Assembly: GCA_020216985.1 (NCBI GenBank) | Contig: JAIWOH010000214.1 | Span: 1 to 10,000 of the forward strand | Direction: 5' to 3' | Source of the DNA: Nitrospira sp. | GTDB taxonomy: Bacteria; Nitrospirota; Nitrospiria; Nitrospirales; Nitrospiraceae | Length of the DNA: 10,000 nucleotides | Shown here: one piece after another, positions 6,754-10,000 of the stretch | Layout: every line of letters starts with the position of its first letter | Numbering within the stretch: position 1 is the stretch's first letter | Made by a program: the position numbers and the translations under genes | Notes under the pieces: generated by a model | What the model was told of the DNA's origin: nothing | Databases searched by the model: none | What the model saw: the letters and a program-made list of their open reading frames with translations, nothing else

Positions 6754-7592
6754 GAATCGCCGATTGATTCAATTTGTCTCACATCTTCCGCTGATAAGGT
6801 GAATCGATCCGACAGCAAGTCTTCTTTCATATGCTCGGGATTCGTCGTGCCGGTGAGTGGCAACATCCCTACCTGCATTGCGAATCGGAAAACAAGTTGA
6901 GCCGGAGTGGCCTGGTACCTGGCTGTCATGGCTCGAATTCGGTGGTCGATCAACACCGCCCGATTCGCGGTCAACAACGAAAACCCCTGGTAAATGATGT
7001 CGTGCCTCCGACAAATCTCCCGGACGTTCTTGTCCCATCCCAACGCGGCGTAACACCGGTTCTGCACCACCATCGGCTTGTGTTTGGCTCGCTCGCACAA
7101 GAGAGTCAGTTGCTCGGCCGAGACGTTGCTTATGCCGATCATCCTGGTCTTTCCCGCATCATACAACGATTCGATGGCGCCCCAGACCTCCCAGTCTTCA
7201 CTACCCAGTCCGCGGCGGGAGTACGGACCGTGGAGCACATAGGAATCGAGATAATCCGTGCGGAGATGGTCGAGAGAACTCGCAAAGGATTGACGGACTT
7301 GCTCGCCGAGGCTTGCGCGGGGATCATAGGGCAGCCGATGATCCTGACCATGGAGGGGGGTGAATTTGGTCTGAAGAAACAATTGGCTGCGCGTGATTCC
7401 TTGTTGCGCGAGCTGTTCCATCGCGTCCCCGACCCTCGCCTCGTCGTAATGGACGAGCTGATTGGCCGTATCAATCGCCGTAAAGCCGGCTTCGACGGCC
7501 TTGAGCACCAATGAGGTCGTGGCTTCTTTCTTCCAAGCCGTTCCGTACATGAAAGAAGGAATCGATACTCGATTGTACGATGTCAATGCCAT
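6750..7592 (-). CDS. Aldo/keto reductase
   Basis: 280-residue (beta/alpha)8-barrel NAD(P)H-dependent carbonyl reductase, close to normal length. The catalytic tetrad is recognisable: D41 (AIDTANQ), Y49 (VHYDEARVG), K76 (LFLQTKF) and H121 (SYVLHGP). Other landmarks are the GISNVSAEQL loop (~153-162), VVQNRCY (~175-181, equivalent to the usual VxQxxxH/Y strand) and the cofactor-binding C-terminal PLTGTTNPEHMKEDL (~245-259). The substrate cannot be deduced; related enzymes reduce aldehydes and ketones. ATG 7592 is preceded by GAGAGGGG about 4 nt upstream. A TACAAT -10-like hexamer lies at 7632-7627 on the minus strand, implying a leader of roughly 28 nt, but the matching -35 is poor. The stop codon overlaps the DUF488 start, so the two are probably co-expressed. 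Confidence 0.93.
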   Translation of the reverse strand: MALTSYNRVSIPSFMYGTAWKKEATTSLVLKAVEAGFTAIDTANQLVHYDEARVGDAMEQLAQQGITRSQLFLQTKFTPLHGQDHRLPYDPRASLGEQVRQSFASSLDHLRTDYLDSYVLHGPYSRRGLGSEDWEVWGAIESLYDAGKTRMIGISNVSAEQLTLLCERAKHKPMVVQNRCYAALGWDKNVREICRRHDIIYQGFSLLTANRAVLIDHRIRAMTARYQATPAQLVFRFAMQVGMLPLTGTTNPEHMKEDLLSDRFTLSAEDVRQIESIGDS

Positions 7593-7626
7593 GAAGCCCC
7601 TCTCGCAGTAAGTGACATCACCTTAC

Positions 7627-7632
7627 ATTGTA
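7627..7632 (-). promoter_or_regulatory. Possible -10 element of the aldo/keto reductase
   Basis: Read on the minus strand this is TACAAT, one mismatch from TATAAT, placed about 35 nt before the ATG at 7592. The -35 region is poor (TTCCGA at a 17-bp spacing), so activator dependence or a wrong call are both possible. Confidence 0.25.
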
Positions 7633-7678
7633 TGCAGGAGTGAACACAATCGGAAAGCCTGTCACGTGAGGGTTGGTC

Positions 7679-7710
7679 TATTGAACACGTTCGACTAAAC
7701 GTGTTCAATA
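7679..7710. repeat. 13-bp perfect inverted repeat (operator- or hairpin-like)
   Basis: TATTGAACACGTT (7679-7691) and AACGTGTTCAATA (7698-7710) are exact inverted copies around a 6-nt spacer (CGACTA). No T-run follows in either direction, arguing against a classical intrinsic terminator. It is 87-118 bp upstream of the aldo/keto reductase ATG. A third exact half-site, TGAACAC, occurs at 7641-7647 in the same orientation as the left arm (7682-7688), 41 bp away. The arrangement suits a dimeric transcription factor; which one is unknown. Confidence 0.6.
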
Positions 7711-8013
7711 CGCCTCTCGGATCGTCGGTGGGAAAAGGAGGAGACGATCCTATAGAAGGATGGCCGGGTTGCACAATTGAACGGAGTTATTATTCCCTAG
7801 GCGTCGTTGCTCGTCCCTTCGTTCCATCATGCGGGTCGGGTGCTTATTCCGACGGTTCCGTAATAGACGGCCCACGTTTGTGAATCATCCGCAACCTGCC
7901 GTACAGTTCCAAATCGGATTCGGTTACGACGCCGGTTGTCGAAGTCGAAGGCATGTTCTATGGCTTGGAGTCGAACCAACTCCCTCTGATCTTCGGCCTG
8001 GTGGAAAATCGGC

Positions 8014-9195
8014 TCACTCAACGGCCAGGCTGGTCCGCAAGCCCCCCTGCCGAAAATGATTCGGGAGCAACATGATGCAATTGGGGTTGAAACCCTGCGC
8101 CTTCAAAGTATCGATGCTCCCCAAGACTTTGTCCGTATTCAGATCGATCACGGTGATGGACCCGTCGCTCAGGCCATCCAGGTTCAGCAGACTATTCTGG
8201 ACAAAAAGGTACCGTTCGTCAGGCGACAACAGACTGTGGTGAGCGCCTGCGGCAGCGGCAATGGCCTTCAGAAACTTTGGCCACTTCGGATTGCTGTTGT
8301 CATACAGATTGACGAACCCCGGCTTGGCCGTCGTAACGAACAGGCGGTCCCCCTTCCGGTTATAGAGCATTTCCAACGGCATGCCCTGTTGTCGCGGCTC
8401 GAAGTTATCGATCTGATGGAATGAAAACGCTTTGCTATCGGGATTCCACACGCCGGCCCACAGCGTACCTTCCAACATGTTGGTGATGTGCACCACCGGG
8501 GGATCGGCATTAGGGCTGAACATGATTTCAATGGGAGCCGACTTGACCGAATCCGGATTCGACCCGATTTTGTGTGTCGACAGCACGTTTCCCGTTCCGG
8601 CCTCAATCACAGTAACCGAGTCGCCTTGGTCGGACATATCCGGCTTGACGGTGCTGGTGACGAGAACGCGATCGATGCCGTTGTGAATCGCAATCCCATG
8701 CGGATAGAGAATCGTGGCCTCGGCAGACTCCGTAGTGCGGATCGTTTTGATCGGCTTGTCGATCAGCGCGTCCCCCATGATCACCGTGCTCGATCCCATG
8801 CAGGTGAGATACCAAGTCCGGTTATCTTCTGACACGACGAGATCTTCGCCGACCTGGCACTCCGGGACGTCGATGGCGCGAAGCCGGTAGGGAAACCTCG
8901 TGAGATCGACGACGTGCAGGACGCTTTTCCCCAAGGCCGTGACATAGGCTTTGGTGCGATCCCGGTTGAAAAAAATATGGTGGGCCACGAGATCGGCCGG
9001 CAGCGGAATCTCCATCAGAATCTTTCCAAAGTCGGCGGACTCCGGATCGATATCCATGATTGCGATGCCTTCCCGTCTCACCTGTTGATCGGGCTTGCTT
9101 TCGTAGTTGATCAAAGCAAGAATTTCTGCCGATGTTGACGTCGAGCTGATCAGCAGGAGTCCTAGGGTCAAAGAGAAGAATCGTGATAATTTCAT
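8014..9195 (-). CDS. Secreted beta-propeller protein (YncE/SBP56-like repeats)
   Basis: 393 residues with a Sec signal peptide (MKLSRFFSLTLGLLLIS..., probable cleavage after TSTSA, residue ~23), so periplasmic or exported. The mature part is built of repeated four-strand units typical of a 7-bladed propeller: SVLHVVDLTRFPYRLRAIDV, DSVTVIEAGTGNVLSTHKIG, GFVNLYDNSNPKWPKFLKAI, GSITVIDLNTDKVLGSIDTL. Conserved-looking residues recur at equivalent points before blades: H72-H73 (AHHIFFN), E117 (GEDLVVSED), H166 (YPHGIAI), E223 (PIEIMFSPN), E275 (PLEMLYN), H319-H320 (GAHHSLLSPDE). Several recall SBP56/methanethiol oxidase proteins (HH near the start, PLEIRF), hinting at a central metal site; this is inference. 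ATG 9195 has AAGGAGA about 6 nt upstream. It is divergent from an AraC-type regulator across 373 bp. A YncE-like protein without catalysis is the conservative alternative. Confidence 0.8.
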   Translation of the reverse strand: MKLSRFFSLTLGLLLISSTSTSAEILALINYESKPDQQVRREGIAIMDIDPESADFGKILMEIPLPADLVAHHIFFNRDRTKAYVTALGKSVLHVVDLTRFPYRLRAIDVPECQVGEDLVVSEDNRTWYLTCMGSSTVIMGDALIDKPIKTIRTTESAEATILYPHGIAIHNGIDRVLVTSTVKPDMSDQGDSVTVIEAGTGNVLSTHKIGSNPDSVKSAPIEIMFSPNADPPVVHITNMLEGTLWAGVWNPDSKAFSFHQIDNFEPRQQGMPLEMLYNRKGDRLFVTTAKPGFVNLYDNSNPKWPKFLKAIAAAAGAHHSLLSPDERYLFVQNSLLNLDGLSDGSITVIDLNTDKVLGSIDTLKAQGFNPNCIMLLPNHFRQGGLRTSLAVE

Positions 9196-9568
9196 GACAA
9201 TCTCCTTGTATTTGATAGCAAATAAAAATTACATCCCATTTAATGTTGTCGTGCCGAATGTGAAGATACGAGTGGTGCTCGTCATTTTTTGATACTCTTT
9301 TTACCGCTGGACGCCGACAGCCTGACGCAATTTTCAGGTGTTATGGAACCCGCGTGTGCCTCCTTCCATGAGCTAAAAGAAGTGTGAAGTTTGATATGAC
9401 AACCCTTCGCGCCGCGCCCGAGCTGCCCGCACTGTAGACGGAACCTCGCTCGATGTCTTATCCGCGCGTCTGGCTCTCTTATCAGGAGCATGCTAAGCTG
9501 CGCTCGGCTTATCGGAGCGTCCGGAATTCTTTGCAGGCTGTTCGTTTGTACGACTCGGGAGCCTGATG
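9196..9568. other. Divergent intergenic region, propeller gene / AraC regulator
   Basis: 373 bp with no supportable gene. The left 100 bp (9200-9300) is AT-rich and presumably carries the propeller promoter, but no clear -35/-10 pair was identified. A hairpin with a T-run is listed separately. A 69-codon minus frame (9282-9491) is Arg/Ser/Lys-rich without recognisable features. The divergent layout makes this the natural place for AraC-regulator binding sites. Confidence 0.4.
9268..9290 (+). terminator. Hairpin with T6 tract (plus-strand terminator-like)
   Basis: ACGAG (9268-9272) pairs with CTCGT (9278-9282) around TGGTG, followed after CA by six T (9285-9290). The stem is short (5 bp), so strength would be low. 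It reads on the plus strand, away from the propeller gene, so it could only stop antisense or divergent transcripts. Chance occurrence is possible. Confidence 0.25.
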
Positions 9569-10000
9569 ATGGATGTCCTATCCGAAGTGCTGAAGACCGT
9601 CACGCTCGACGGCGCGGTGTTCTTCAACGGTGAGTTCTCCTCTCCCTGGTGCGCGCGAGAGCCCGACGCCTGCACAGTGGCATCGTATCTCCCCGCACGT
9701 CCGAAGCACGTCATTATCTTCCACCTGGTGACCAAAGGGCGGGGCTACGTACGTCTCGAAGAGGACGGTCGCACGGTGCCTCTTGAAGCCGGCGATATCG
9801 TCATTCTCCCGCACGGCCATCCGCACCTCATGGGCAACGGCCCTCCCGTACCCCCGATCGACAGCGCCCAGCAACTCAGAAAGATCCTCGCCGAAGGACG
9901 AATGTTGTCGCAACATGGCGGAGGAGGAGAGCTCACCAAGCTGGTCTGTGGATACCTGACTTGCGACCCGCAACTCAGCCCTGTTTTTCCGGCCGGGCTG
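9569..10000 (+). CDS. AraC-family transcriptional regulator, N-terminal cupin domain (3' end outside window)
   Basis: The first 144 codons of an open frame running off the window. The sequence matches the cupin-type sensor domain of AraC regulators: MDVLSEVLKTVTLDGAVFFN, then HVIIFHLVTKGRGYVRLEED, LEAGDIVILPHGHPHLMGN and LVCGYLTCDP. The AraC helix-turn-helix DNA-binding domain is expected downstream and is not visible. Three alternating histidines (HGHPH, residues 82-86) and cysteines C28, C35, C127 and C132 lie in the sensor part; whether they bind a ligand is unknown. ATG 9569 is preferred because GGGAG (9557-9561) is 7 nt upstream and relatives begin with MD; ATG 9566 directly before it is the alternative. 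It is divergent from the propeller gene, so it may control that gene, itself or genes to the right. Confidence 0.88.
   Translation, partial: MDVLSEVLKTVTLDGAVFFNGEFSSPWCAREPDACTVASYLPARPKHVIIFHLVTKGRGYVRLEEDGRTVPLEAGDIVILPHGHPHLMGNGPPVPPIDSAQQLRKILAEGRMLSQHGGGGELTKLVCGYLTCDPQLSPVFPAGL

Larger units (their letters stand above)
7593..8013. other. 421-bp intergenic gap upstream of the aldo/keto reductase
   Basis: No convincing gene was found. The left part holds the likely aldo/keto reductase promoter and a long perfect inverted repeat (listed separately). The right part (about 7827-8013) is open in more than one frame on both strands: a 64-codon minus frame starting at TTG 8021, and a 40-codon plus frame 7953-8075. 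None has a Shine-Dalgarno or recognisable domain. A decayed gene or 3' UTR of the propeller gene are both possible. Confidence 0.4.

Noticed and set aside
6831..7514. 227-codon plus-strand frame opposite the aldo/keto reductase
   Set aside because: The minus strand encodes a complete reductase with all four catalytic residues; the plus frame is a shadow.
7964..7980. tRNA T-arm-like segment on the minus strand (GTTGGTTCGACTCCAAG), a possible tRNA remnant or attachment site
   Set aside because: Only four base pairs of the arm form, and no acceptor, D or anticodon arm could be fitted upstream; no integrase or flanking repeat was seen.

Overview
The window looks like chromosomal DNA from a moderately GC-rich Gram-negative bacterium. 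The layout (dnaE followed by accA, an outer-membrane-type lipoprotein, a SigZ-like sigma factor and many compact hypothetical genes) would fit a Nitrospira-like member of Nitrospirota. That taxonomic guess is an inference from general character only and was not tested by any search. No rRNA, tRNA, CRISPR array, insertion sequence or phage gene was recognised.

Layout, left to right. Bases 1-935 carry the 3' third of dnaE (+), followed by accA (+, 1021-1986). accA converges on a small ferritin-like diiron protein (-, 1994-2608), with a short hairpin spanning the two stop codons. A predicted coiled-coil lipoprotein with a tryptophan-rich C-terminus (+, 2828-3571) converges on, and overlaps by 4 bp, a BaiN/HI0933-type flavoprotein (-, 3568-4809). 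From about 4810 to 9195 every recognised gene lies on the minus strand. In transcription order these are a secreted beta-propeller protein (9195-8014), a 421-bp gap holding a 13-bp perfect inverted repeat, an aldo/keto reductase and a DUF488 protein joined by an ATGA overlap (7592-6322), a 196-bp gap rich in symmetric elements, then an ArsI/CadI-type dioxygenase and a SigZ-like sigma factor (6125-5032). The right edge holds the 5' part of an AraC-family regulator with a cupin sensor domain (+, from 9569), divergent from the propeller gene.

How the genes may work together. dnaE-accA is a familiar housekeeping pairing. The middle of the window reads as a small stress or detoxification region: ArsI-type organoarsenical lyase, a sigma factor with a cysteine-rich tail, an aldo/keto reductase, DUF488, a diiron protein and an FAD oxidoreductase. 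The most interesting candidate is the arsI-sigZ pair. The enzyme gene sits 44 bp upstream of a sigma factor whose tail has two cysteine pairs and which has no recognisable anti-sigma partner here, suggesting a self-contained, metal- or thiol-responsive regulatory pair. This is a hypothesis from sequence motifs and gene order.
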